Assembly (NCBI GenBank): GCA_937919165.1
Contig: CALFPO010000003.1
Coordinates: forward strand, 1-26,892
Direction: 5' to 3'
DNA length: 26,892 bases
DNA from: an uncultured Bacillota bacterium
GTDB lineage: Bacteria; Bacillota_I; Bacilli_A; Erysipelotrichales; Erysipelotrichaceae
Made by a program: the position numbers and the translations under genes
Notes under the pieces: generated by a model
Told to the model about the DNA's origin: nothing
Databases searched by the model: none
What the model saw: the letters and a program-made list of their open reading frames with translations, nothing else
In this document: positions 14,423 through 21,592 of the stretch, piece after piece
Layout: each line of letters starts with the position of its first letter
How positions within the stretch are numbered: position 1 is the first letter of the stretch

Positions 14423-16015
14423 CTACTTGATGTTGTTGTCGATATTGATCTGCAGATAGAACAGGTAGCCCTGCAATCTTTCGATGTAGCCTTCCTTGTC
14501 GGCATTTGCAGTTACCTGCTCGCCTGACAGGATGACAGTATCAAGATTGCCAGCTTCATATTCCATCAAAGCTGTCTGAGTATCTTCAAGAACTCTGAAG
14601 ACAACCTTCTTAGGAGCATTTGCGAAATCGGCAGCATTTACATATGTTGGGTTTGGTGAGAATTCATATGAATATCCTGGAGTCCAAGAATCCAATACGA
14701 ATGGTCCGCAAGCCAGCAATGTTTCAGCGCTTGTAGCATAGGTATCACCGCAAGAGTTGAAGAATTCTTCGTTGATTGGGAATGATGATGGGAATGCAAG
14801 AGCAGCTTCTACCAGTCCACTTGGCTTGCTGAGCTTGAGCTCAAGAGTCTTGTCATCAACAGCCTTGAATGATTCAGCAGGAATTACATCCTGGAACCAC
14901 CATGAGTATTCAGAAGCAGTCTCTTCAGCAAGGATTCTGTTCCAAGCGAATACGAAGTCGTTGGCAGTCAGGTCAGTGCCGTTAGCCCAACAAGCATCGT
15001 CCTTGATCTTGAATGTATAGGTCAAGCCATCTTCTGATATATCATAGCTTTCAGCCAGATCAAGATATGGATTACCTGCAGCATCAAGTGCGAACAGGCC
15101 AGAGATCATCTGAGTCTGAGCAATGAATGAAGTACCATCGGTAGCGATGCAGCTATCCCATGACAGTACATCAGTGTTGGTCAATACAGTCACTTCATCT
15201 TTACCTTCGATATGTCTGAAGTCATCAACAGCAGCTGAGTGATACTGGATACCAGTGATGCCAGGTCTATGAATTACGGCACCGCCAGCCTGGAATACTG
15301 GAACAACACCTGCATCTTCAGCAACCAGGATATTCTCGGCCTTTACGAAGTCAGCCCATCTATCTTCCTTAGAAGTGCCAGCTGCTTCAGCTTCAGTTAC
15401 CAGATTATCGTAGTTCTCATTTGCCCAATGGCCATAGTTGTTGTCATAGTTCCAAGAAGTGAACAGATCCATGTATGTCTGAGGATCGCCATAGTCAGGA
15501 CCCCAACGAGTAAGCATTACTTCGAAGTCGCCATTCTTGGCAAGTTCAAGTCTTTCCTTCTTCTGCTTAGAAACGAGATTTACTTTGAATCCTACTTCTT
15601 CAAGATAGTAAGCAATCTGTTCAGCAGCCTTGATTACTGAGTCACCTTCATTTGTGCCATATAGCAGGTCAATAGAGATTTCCTTTACGCCCAGCTCTTC
15701 GCAAGCCTTAGCGTAATACTCTTTAGCCTTCTCTACATCATAGGTGCAGACCTTGCCAACCTCAGCACGATATTCTGTGCCAGTCACATAGTTGGAAGTC
15801 AGGTCGACAGGAATGATGCCCTGTGCAGCAATTGAACCATCGTTCAATGATTTTGCGATCGCATCTCTATCAAGCGCAAACAGCATTGCCTGTCTGACAT
15901 TGACATTGGTGAACTTCCAAGCAGCATCAACATCGCCTGCAGGTTCATCTCCGCCCTTGCCGCCACAGCCAACCAGCATCAATAGGATCAGCAGTATAGC
16001 AATTAACTTTTTCAT
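14423..16015 (-). CDS. oppA: Oligopeptide-binding lipoprotein OppA with circularly permuted domain order
   Basis: Extracellular peptide-binding lipoprotein (SBP_bac_5 family), 530 residues, with lipobox LMLVGC and lipidated Cys17. ATG 16015 has AGGGAGGT upstream. The order of the two halves is reversed. Residues 30-272 are the family's C-terminal half: NVNVRQAMLFALDRDAI, then RWGPDYGDPQTYMDLF, ending VPVFQAGGAVIHRPGITGIQ ... FRHIEGK. Residues 273-530 are its N-terminal half: TNTDVLSWDSCIATDG, GLFALDAAGNPYLDLAESYD, DGLTYTFKIKDDACWANG, ending GYLFYLQINIDNNIK. In ordinary members the order is the opposite, and QINIDNN would run straight into FTNVNVRQA. Each half occurs once and total length is normal, so this is a permutation, not a duplication. 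The frame is open throughout. Confidence 0.93.
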   Translation of the reverse strand: MKKLIAILLILLMLVGCGGKGGDEPAGDVDAAWKFTNVNVRQAMLFALDRDAIAKSLNDGSIAAQGIIPVDLTSNYVTGTEYRAEVGKVCTYDVEKAKEYYAKACEELGVKEISIDLLYGTNEGDSVIKAAEQIAYYLEEVGFKVNLVSKQKKERLELAKNGDFEVMLTRWGPDYGDPQTYMDLFTSWNYDNNYGHWANENYDNLVTEAEAAGTSKEDRWADFVKAENILVAEDAGVVPVFQAGGAVIHRPGITGIQYHSAAVDDFRHIEGKDEVTVLTNTDVLSWDSCIATDGTSFIAQTQMISGLFALDAAGNPYLDLAESYDISEDGLTYTFKIKDDACWANGTDLTANDFVFAWNRILAEETASEYSWWFQDVIPAESFKAVDDKTLELKLSKPSGLVEAALAFPSSFPINEEFFNSCGDTYATSAETLLACGPFVLDSWTPGYSYEFSPNPTYVNAADFANAPKKVVFRVLEDTQTALMEYEAGNLDTVILSGEQVTANADKEGYIERLQGYLFYLQINIDNNIK

Positions 16016-16058
16016 AAAAAACCTCCCTATAATCGTGTTGCAATTTTTTAATAAACTA

Positions 16059-16088
16059 ATTATAAGGAGGTTGTAAATAACTTTTCAA
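16059..16088 (-). promoter_or_regulatory. Promoter of the opp operon
   Basis: Minus-strand TTGAAA (16088-16083), an 18-base spacer and TATAAT (16064-16059). The start should lie near 16052, giving a leader of about 37 bases before oppA. Confidence 0.75.
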
Positions 16089-16090
16089 TT

Positions 16091-16117
16091 AATTTTCATT
16101 AAATTTTCATCAAAATT
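16091..16117. promoter_or_regulatory. Candidate CodY-like boxes upstream of opp
   Basis: AATTTTCATTAAATT (16091-16105) differs at two positions from the CodY consensus AATTTTCWGAAAATT, and an overlapping copy starting at 16102 differs at three. They lie just upstream of the -35 box of oppA. CodY commonly controls peptide uptake in Bacillota, but the region is so A+T-rich that chance matches are likely. Confidence 0.35.
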
Positions 16118-16148
16118 GTAATTATTTTACAATTCTATGAAAATATTT

Positions 16149-17165
16149 TCATAAACTGGATTCGAACTCGTCCATCCTGAAGCTTATCGAAGTCTTATCG
16201 AAATAATCGGTATAGGTAACTATCTTCGTCAAGGAATCGAACGACATATTCACTAAAGTGACGGAAACCTTTTCATTGTCATATTTTGCCGGATCAAGCA
16301 ATATGCACCTATCTTTATCTTCATCTTCATAGCACAATACCTGTCTCAAATCCTCAATATCGGCATTATTATCTAGACTGGATACCCTCTCTTTAGCCAG
16401 AATGGCTCTATTCTTGCTGCTTTCGGACATCTTCGGATCATCTTTGCACAAGAAATGATTGCTGCGTCCATATCTGTCATCTATCTCTGTGATGTATTCA
16501 TCATCGAAATCATTCTCAACGTTGATGGCCCTATTCTCGTTGACATCCATCACGTTGAAGGAGAATGGCTGAACTGGCTTGATGCTTCTTAGCGTTTCCA
16601 GGCATTCCTCGATGTTTCTTGATTCGATAAGCTTTCTTGAAACGATATAGCGGGAAATATTGTCATAGCGCTCCTCATCATGGAAGATGTAGTTGCAAGA
16701 GAACACCAAGCCATAGGAATTATAGCCGTTGCAAGAGCCTGAAAGCTTGTCATACTCTGTGAAACATACGACATAGTGGTCAGGATACTCATATTTGACC
16801 AGAGCGCACTTGTCCTCGCCAAGAAAGTAATCGTCCTCGTTGTGGGAGAACAGGATTCTATCATCTTTCTTCAGAATGGCTGTCGTGCACCCGCTATCGA
16901 GATTATATAGTTCTGGGCAATGCATCAGCGCAATGACTTTTCTATCAAGCTTGGCGCCATCAGCCTTGCCATATAGTTCATCAAGCTCTTCCGGCATCAG
17001 TTCTTCCATCTTCTTCAGAGCTTTCTCTAGCCTATCGCTGATGATTGGATTTTCAAGGCGTTTCATGAAGACATCAGAATTCTCGCTTAGCTGTTTCCTG
17101 AAGTGCTGGCCAAGCGCATAGCCCATCTCATATCTGCTTCCTTTGACAACAAGTCTATCGAACAT
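16149..17165 (-). CDS. C45-type Ntn hydrolase / acyltransferase-like protein
   Basis: A 338-residue member of the family that includes peptidase C45 and the fungal acyl-CoA:6-aminopenicillanate acyltransferase. These are N-terminal-nucleophile enzymes that cut or form linear amide bonds after self-cleavage before a Cys. The likely nucleophile is Cys93 in the SGCTTAI motif, followed by the family's RILFSHNEDD stretch and SCNGYNSYGLVFSCNY further on. The N-terminal RYEMGYALGQHF is also typical (GxxRGxxLG-like). There is no signal peptide, so it acts in the cytoplasm. The ATG overlaps the end of the phosphoesterase gene by 11 bases and has GGGAGG nine bases upstream. The substrate cannot be read from the sequence; a small amide or an imported peptide derivative would suit the adjacent opp genes. 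Confidence 0.8.
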   Translation of the reverse strand: MFDRLVVKGSRYEMGYALGQHFRKQLSENSDVFMKRLENPIISDRLEKALKKMEELMPEELDELYGKADGAKLDRKVIALMHCPELYNLDSGCTTAILKKDDRILFSHNEDDYFLGEDKCALVKYEYPDHYVVCFTEYDKLSGSCNGYNSYGLVFSCNYIFHDEERYDNISRYIVSRKLIESRNIEECLETLRSIKPVQPFSFNVMDVNENRAINVENDFDDEYITEIDDRYGRSNHFLCKDDPKMSESSKNRAILAKERVSSLDNNADIEDLRQVLCYEDEDKDRCILLDPAKYDNEKVSVTLVNMSFDSLTKIVTYTDYFDKTSISFRMDEFESSL

Positions 17166-17961
17166 CTCCTATTTCCTCCCTCATCCTTGCGATCCTATCG
17201 CAGGCTTCCTTTATGTAGCTGCCGACATGTTCAGGAACATGGGCATCCGATACCGTTATCAGATCTGCGCCCTTTCTTATGCAGAGTTCAAGCAGCTCAT
17301 CGGATAATCCCAGATCCTTATGTCCATAGCGATAGTAGCAGCCGACATTCTCTTCGACCTTCATATGGTTCTTGTTGCAGAGGTCGATCAGCTTATTGTA
17401 GGTGTCAGTCAGGTCATAGCTTGGGTAGTAGTTGAACATCTTGATGGTATCAGGATGGCCTATCTGGGTGAACATCCCTGAATCTGCCAAAGCAAGCATC
17501 TCATCATAATAGTCTCTATAGATCTTGTCTGTATCCATCACGCTCCATAGATGCTCCACAGACCAGTCGCAGTCATAGGCATAACGATCCACGAAGTGCA
17601 CTGAACCGATCACAAAATCGAAATGATATCTGTCCAGCACATCTTTGATCTTCTTTTCATTCTCTTTGTTGTAGCAGATCTCAAGCCCAAATCTCAGTTT
17701 CACTGGCCATTCCATTTCCTTAGCCTTGCTTATCAGCTCCATATAATCGTCAAGATCATCCTTCATATCATTCGAGAACCATCTGATCTGCGGCTCAATG
17801 ATCTTGAAAGGCTCATATACCTGCGCAAACTGTCTGAAACGATGGGAATGATTGAGGATCTGAAGCTTATCTATCCCCTTCTTTTGCGCCTCTTCAACGA
17901 ATCTGTTCAGATATTCGATCGTCAAAGGTCCTTTCTCTAAATGCACATGTCCATCTATCAT
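17155..17961 (-). CDS. PHP-domain phosphoesterase, histidinol-phosphatase-like
   Basis: A 268-residue metal-dependent phosphoesterase of the PHP superfamily (HisK-like). Metal-binding motifs are in place: H5-V-H7 near the start (MIDGHVHLEKG), NHSHRF, the Glu in RFGLEICYN, GSVHFVD, the IGHPD motif and SDAHVPEHVG near the C terminus. ATG 17961 has AAGGAG nine bases upstream; the frame runs further upstream only through the promoter. No other histidine-biosynthesis gene is near, so the substrate may differ from histidinol phosphate. It is coupled by overlap to the Ntn hydrolase gene. A -10 TATAAT box lies at 17995-17990. Confidence 0.88.
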   Translation of the reverse strand: MIDGHVHLEKGPLTIEYLNRFVEEAQKKGIDKLQILNHSHRFRQFAQVYEPFKIIEPQIRWFSNDMKDDLDDYMELISKAKEMEWPVKLRFGLEICYNKENEKKIKDVLDRYHFDFVIGSVHFVDRYAYDCDWSVEHLWSVMDTDKIYRDYYDEMLALADSGMFTQIGHPDTIKMFNYYPSYDLTDTYNKLIDLCNKNHMKVEENVGCYYRYGHKDLGLSDELLELCIRKGADLITVSDAHVPEHVGSYIKEACDRIARMREEIGDVR

Positions 17962-17989
17962 CTGAAATCGCTCCTTATATACCAATCTC

Positions 17990-17995
17990 ATTATA
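17990..17995 (-). promoter_or_regulatory. -10 box for the PHP-Ntn hydrolase operon
   Basis: TATAAT on the minus strand with a predicted start near 17983, ahead of the AAGGAG site. No good -35 hexamer is visible. It is divergent from the promoter at 18007-18035. Confidence 0.5.
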
Positions 17996-18006
17996 TTACT
18001 CACCAA

Positions 18007-18035
18007 TTGCCCAAAGAAATAATGTTTCCTATAAT
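18007..18035 (+). promoter_or_regulatory. Promoter of the 167-residue membrane protein gene
   Basis: TTGCCC (18007-18012), 17 bases, TATAAT (18030-18035). The ATG begins exactly six bases after the -10 box, so the expected start coincides with the A of the start codon: a leaderless mRNA is likely. Confidence 0.65.
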
Positions 18036-18041
18036 TTAGGT

Positions 18042-18545
18042 ATGACAAGAAACAAGAAATGGTATAGCCATCTATTGAGTATTCCGATCGTTCTTTTGAT
18101 TGATATCGCAATCCTGATCATAGCCTTGCTTATAGATGACAAGATCTTCAACAGCCCTAGCGGTGCAGGACATCCCCTTCCCGCTTTCTCGACGATCGTC
18201 CTTATTGTGCTTTCAATCATCACCTGCATTGTCGCCATCAGTTCTATCATCAAGGCAATCTCTTCATTGATCGGAAAAGATAAGGCAAAGGAAGACATCA
18301 ATCCTAAGCGTCCGATCAAAGCCTTCATCACTCCGGCTATCATGGCCATCATATCTTCCATCATCGTCACCCTTTATGGAAGAAAAGAGATAAACGACTT
18401 CTACAACGATCCGAACCATATCGGCTTTGCCATACCGGCAAGAACATTCGCGCTTGCCCTACTGCTTTTTGTGGCAACAGCAATTGCGTTGATTGTTGCA
18501 TTCATCATCTTCAGAAAAAGAAGAAAGCAGAATAAAGCAGAATGA
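18042..18545 (+). CDS. Multi-pass membrane protein of unknown function
   Basis: A 167-residue integral membrane protein with four hydrophobic helices: about 11-31 (LLSIPIVLLIDIAILIIALLI), 48-75, 92-111 and 129-157, with a Lys/Arg-rich C-terminal tail (FRKRRKQNKAE). No family is recognised. There is no Shine-Dalgarno sequence; instead a good promoter ends six bases before ATG, pointing to leaderless translation. The short-chain dehydrogenase gene begins 13 bases after its stop, so the two probably form an operon ending at the terminator at 19235. The sequence is Ile-rich with few charged residues in the helices, and no catalytic motif is visible. Confidence 0.8.
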   Translation: MTRNKKWYSHLLSIPIVLLIDIAILIIALLIDDKIFNSPSGAGHPLPAFSTIVLIVLSIITCIVAISSIIKAISSLIGKDKAKEDINPKRPIKAFITPAIMAIISSIIVTLYGRKEINDFYNDPNHIGFAIPARTFALALLLFVATAIALIVAFIIFRKRRKQNKAE

Positions 18546-18558
18546 AGCGAGGTAAAAC

Positions 18559-19236
18559 ATGAAGACAGTTCTCATTACAGGTGCCAGCGACGGCATCGGA
18601 AAAGCGACCGCCCTAAAGCTAAACGAACTAGGATACAGACTCTATCTGTTTGGCCGCAGTCAGGATAAGCTAGAAGAGGTCTCAAAGCTAAGCAATGTGC
18701 TTGGCTCATATTGCTTTGATGCCCATGACCGCAACAAACTATATGCCGCTCTTGACGACATCGCATCCAAGGGTGGCGTCGATATCCTTGTCAACAACAT
18801 GGGAGCCAATCTCAAGAAAGAGGAAGTCAAGGACATCACAATCGATCTCTTCGAAAAAATGATGGATCTTAACTGTACTGCACATCTTATCTGCATCGAA
18901 AAGCTGCTTCCGCAGATGATCGAGAAAGGGCATGGCAATATCGTCAACGTCTTAAGTTCCTGCTGCAAGTTCAACAATCCTACGATGGCTGCCTATACCG
19001 CCAGCAAGAAGGCTATGGAAGCTGTAAGCAACACCTTAGCCAAGGAAGTGAAAGGCAAAGGCATCATCGTCACCGGCATCTATCCTGGTGGCGTCGACAC
19101 CAATTTCCGTACCACACAAAGGCCTGACTATCTGCTTCCGGAAACCATCGCCAGCGCCATCGTCTACGCAATCGAAAACGACAATGGCCTGGTTCAGGAG
19201 ATCATCGTAAGGCCAGAAGTAGAAAACAACTACTAG
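18559..19236 (+). CDS. Short-chain dehydrogenase/reductase
   Basis: A 225-residue NAD(P)-dependent oxidoreductase with Rossmann fold. The cofactor motif T7-G-A-S-D-G-I-G14 is at the N terminus. The NNAG motif reads NNMG at 79-82. The catalytic set is Ser (133/134), Tyr146 and Lys150 (YTASK), and PGGVDT follows, where many members have PGxxxT. A basic Arg in FGRS after the second strand favours NADP(H). Substrate unknown. ATG 18559 has GAGG upstream. It follows the membrane-protein gene closely and is followed by a strong terminator overlapping the stop codon. Confidence 0.9.
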   Translation: MKTVLITGASDGIGKATALKLNELGYRLYLFGRSQDKLEEVSKLSNVLGSYCFDAHDRNKLYAALDDIASKGGVDILVNNMGANLKKEEVKDITIDLFEKMMDLNCTAHLICIEKLLPQMIEKGHGNIVNVLSSCCKFNNPTMAAYTASKKAMEAVSNTLAKEVKGKGIIVTGIYPGGVDTNFRTTQRPDYLLPETIASAIVYAIENDNGLVQEIIVRPEVENNY

Positions 19237-19261
19237 ACAGAAGCATCGCTTCTGTCTTTTT
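19235..19261 (+). terminator. Terminator after the dehydrogenase gene
   Basis: AGACAGAAGC pairs with GCTTCTGTCT (10 bp) around ATC, with a T run through 19261. The stem begins inside the TAG stop codon. Confidence 0.9.
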
Positions 19262-19263
19262 CA

Positions 19264-19291
19264 TTGGGATGCATCCGAAACATGATAGAAT
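19264..19291 (+). promoter_or_regulatory. Promoter of the P-loop protein gene
   Basis: TTGGGA (19264-19269), 16 bases, then TAGAAT (19286-19291) preceded by TG at the extended -10 position (TGaTAGAAT). The start would lie near 19298, ahead of GGAGG and ATG 19316. Confidence 0.5.
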
Positions 19292-19315
19292 TAGGATGTT
19301 GTCTGGAGGATTATT

Positions 19316-20293
19316 ATGAATAACGACGTATTCAAGATACTATTGCTGCAGGCTTTGCCCGCAAGCGGAAAATCTGAAGTGAGAAACTTCATGGCCAATA
19401 TGGACCCTGAAGTATTGAAAAGCGAGTTCCATGTCGGAGAGAATCTCCAGCTTGACGATTTCCCTTATGTGTTCCTGATGAGAAGAATCGATGAGATCCT
19501 TGAGGAAATGGGCGAACCAAGAATCTACTACCCTGGCGAAGACCCATTCAACGACGGAAGAGATTGGGGCACCTTGTCCCATCTTCTCAATGAGGACTAT
19601 CATGATCTGATAAATAGAAATATCGTCAATTGCGACAGCGTCGCTGAATACTACTTCGATAGGCTTGATCGTGCTTCACAGATGGAAGGCTTGGCTCCTA
19701 GGATTGCCTTGCTTAAAGCAGACATCAGAAAGAAAGTTGCCGAGAAGCTTGAAGATCTGTGCAGATCAATGAAAGCCGAGAAGGAATCGCAATACACCGA
19801 TGATCTTGCAGGAAAGACCATCGTTATCGAAAATTCTAGAGGCGGAATGGATGGCTCAGCTATGCCGCTTACAGGTACCCAAGGCTATCAGTATTCATTG
19901 CCTAGATACTGTCCAGAGATACTTGAGAATGCTGCCATCCTATATATATGGGTAACTCCTGAGGAATCAAGAAGAAAGAATATCGCCAGATGCAATCCAG
20001 ATGATCCAGGCTCCAATCTCAATCATATGACACCTGAATCTGTCATGCTGCACGATTATGGCTGTGATGATATGCTCTATCTGAAAGAGATATCTGACGT
20101 TGAAGATACCGTAAAGGTCGATGCCTATGGCAAGACATATCATGTCCCAATAGCCGTTATCGACAATAGAGTCGATCTGACCACCATGTTTAGAAGTGAA
20201 CCTGAAGAGTGGGATAAGGATGCCGTAGAAAGTTTCACCGCTGTCACCAGAAAAGCCACAGACACCATGTGGAAGAACTACAGAAAACAATAG
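19316..20293 (+). CDS. P-loop NTPase/kinase-like protein of unknown function
   Basis: A 325-residue cytoplasmic protein. Residues 13-20 (ALPASGKS) form a Walker A motif in which the first Gly is Ala, followed by a typical helix (EVRNFMANM). No classical Walker B can be assigned with certainty; candidates are KTIVIEN and AAILYIWV. The motif EESRRKNIARCNPDDPGSNL resembles the Arg-rich lid of small-molecule kinases. The family seems to be a full-length, unnamed P-loop kinase-like group; I do not recognise a substrate. The start is secure: GGAGG seven bases upstream and a promoter just before. Monocistronic, with its own terminator. Confidence 0.8.
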   Translation: MNNDVFKILLLQALPASGKSEVRNFMANMDPEVLKSEFHVGENLQLDDFPYVFLMRRIDEILEEMGEPRIYYPGEDPFNDGRDWGTLSHLLNEDYHDLINRNIVNCDSVAEYYFDRLDRASQMEGLAPRIALLKADIRKKVAEKLEDLCRSMKAEKESQYTDDLAGKTIVIENSRGGMDGSAMPLTGTQGYQYSLPRYCPEILENAAILYIWVTPEESRRKNIARCNPDDPGSNLNHMTPESVMLHDYGCDDMLYLKEISDVEDTVKVDAYGKTYHVPIAVIDNRVDLTTMFRSEPEEWDKDAVESFTAVTRKATDTMWKNYRKQ

Positions 20294-20311
20294 AATCATC
20301 AGCAACAACAC

Positions 20312-20348
20312 GCTCCAATTGCCAGTAATTAGAAATTGGAGCTTTTTA
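20312..20348 (+). terminator. Terminator after the P-loop protein gene
   Basis: GCTCCAATT (20312-20320) pairs with AATTGGAGC (20334-20342), 13-base loop, followed by TTTTTATTT. The 190 bases from here to the next gene contain no gene that I can support. Confidence 0.85.
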
Positions 20349-20532
20349 TTTGTGCTCAAAACATATGTATCGAGTATCACAATACGCAACGGACAGATAA
20401 TGCCAAACAGCCAAGGATGCTTATCGGCTCTTTCCCTTGCCAGTAATATGGATAGCATTCATTAAAATGTTTGTGAAAAATTATACATATTTTATCGTAA
20501 AATGAAGGTGATAAGAATAAGGGGACAAATCA

Positions 20533-21552
20533 ATGAAATATGCAATCTATGGAGCAGGATCATTAGGCACTGTACTAGGAGCTTACATCACCAAAAGCGG
20601 TACACCCATCGATCTGATAAACCGCAACAAGGCTCATACAGCCGCCTTGAAAGAGAAAGGTGCCACAATCAAAGGCACAGTCGATTTCTCCGTAAAAGTC
20701 AATGCCTTATATCCTGACGAGACGAAGGATAAGTATGATGTCATCTTCCTGATGACCAAACAGCTGCTTAACAAGGATGTGGTCACATTCCTTAAGGATT
20801 ACATGACTGAAAAGGGCGTCATCGTAACCTTGCAGAACGGCATTCCTGAACCAGGAATCGCTGAGATAATCGGATCCGACAGGACCATCGGATGCGTTGT
20901 AGAATGGGGTGCTACCATGGATGAGCCTGGCACCAGCATCCTTACAAGCGATCCAGATTCCCTCTCCTTCCATATGGGAAAGATGGAAGGCGTAAGCGAT
21001 GAGATGTTCAATCTCGTCAAGGAACTGCTTGAGAAGATGTGCCCAGTATATGTTGAAGATAATCTGCCAGGCTGCAGATGGTCAAAGCTTCTGATAAATG
21101 CAACTTTCTCTGGACTTGGAACGGTTGTCGGTGGACTGTTTGGCGATGTATCTGAAGACAAGGAAGTAGCCAAGGTTGCTATCCGCTGCATGAAGGAATG
21201 CATCGATGTTGGACATGCCGCTGGCGTAGAGTTCGCTCCAGTGCAGGGCAAGGACATCACCAAGCTCTTCTACTACAAGAACAGTCTCAAGAGAGCCTTC
21301 GGCCTGCTCTTGCTTCCGATTGCCATGAAGAAACACAGACTGATCGAACCATCTATGCTGCAGGACCTCAAGAAAGGCAAGCCATGCGAAATAGATGCCA
21401 TCAATGGCGTAGTCTGTGAATGGGGCAAGAAGTGCAATGTTCCTACTCCTATCAACGATCGCATCGTTGAAGTCATCAAGAAGGAACAGAACAAGGAGCT
21501 TCCATTGGATAGATCAAACATTTCCCTATTCAATGATCTGATAAAAGATTAG
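20533..21552 (+). CDS. Ketopantoate reductase family (PanE/ApbA-like) oxidoreductase
   Basis: A 339-residue NAD(P)H-dependent 2-ketoacid reductase of the PanE fold. The N-terminal Rossmann motif is GAGSLG (7-12). The domain continues with YDVIFLMTKQ and TLQNGIPEP, the family's K-Q and N-G motifs. The all-helical C-terminal domain has CRWSKLLINATFSGLGTVVGG, which holds the catalytic Lys-Asn pair, and later the PSMLQDLKKGKPCEIDAINGVV stretch with its conserved ExDxxNG element. It is about 30-40 residues longer than pantothenate-pathway PanE, and no pantothenate gene is near, so another 2-keto substrate is possible. AAGGGGA upstream fixes ATG 20533. Confidence 0.9.
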   Translation: MKYAIYGAGSLGTVLGAYITKSGTPIDLINRNKAHTAALKEKGATIKGTVDFSVKVNALYPDETKDKYDVIFLMTKQLLNKDVVTFLKDYMTEKGVIVTLQNGIPEPGIAEIIGSDRTIGCVVEWGATMDEPGTSILTSDPDSLSFHMGKMEGVSDEMFNLVKELLEKMCPVYVEDNLPGCRWSKLLINATFSGLGTVVGGLFGDVSEDKEVAKVAIRCMKECIDVGHAAGVEFAPVQGKDITKLFYYKNSLKRAFGLLLLPIAMKKHRLIEPSMLQDLKKGKPCEIDAINGVVCEWGKKCNVPTPINDRIVEVIKKEQNKELPLDRSNISLFNDLIKD

Positions 21553-21580
21553 GAAATATAAGCCGGGAAGCGAAATGGCA

Positions 21581-21586
21581 TATAAT
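21581..21586 (+). promoter_or_regulatory. TATAAT box six bases before the fusion-enzyme ATG
   Basis: TATAAT at 21581-21586 with ATG at 21593, the same geometry as at 3255 and 18030. No convincing -35 hexamer; supported mainly by the repeated spacing. Confidence 0.4.
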
Positions 21587-21592
21587 GAAGGC

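Noticed and set aside
20319..20447. Direct repeat TTGCCAGTAAT at 20319-20329 and 20437-20447
   Set aside because: Only two 11-base copies, 118 bases apart, one of them inside a terminator loop; no sign of a mobile element or array.
19967..20458. Minus-strand frame of 163 codons over the end of the P-loop gene and the following gap
   Set aside because: It overlaps a supported gene and passes through its terminator; no ribosome site or family.
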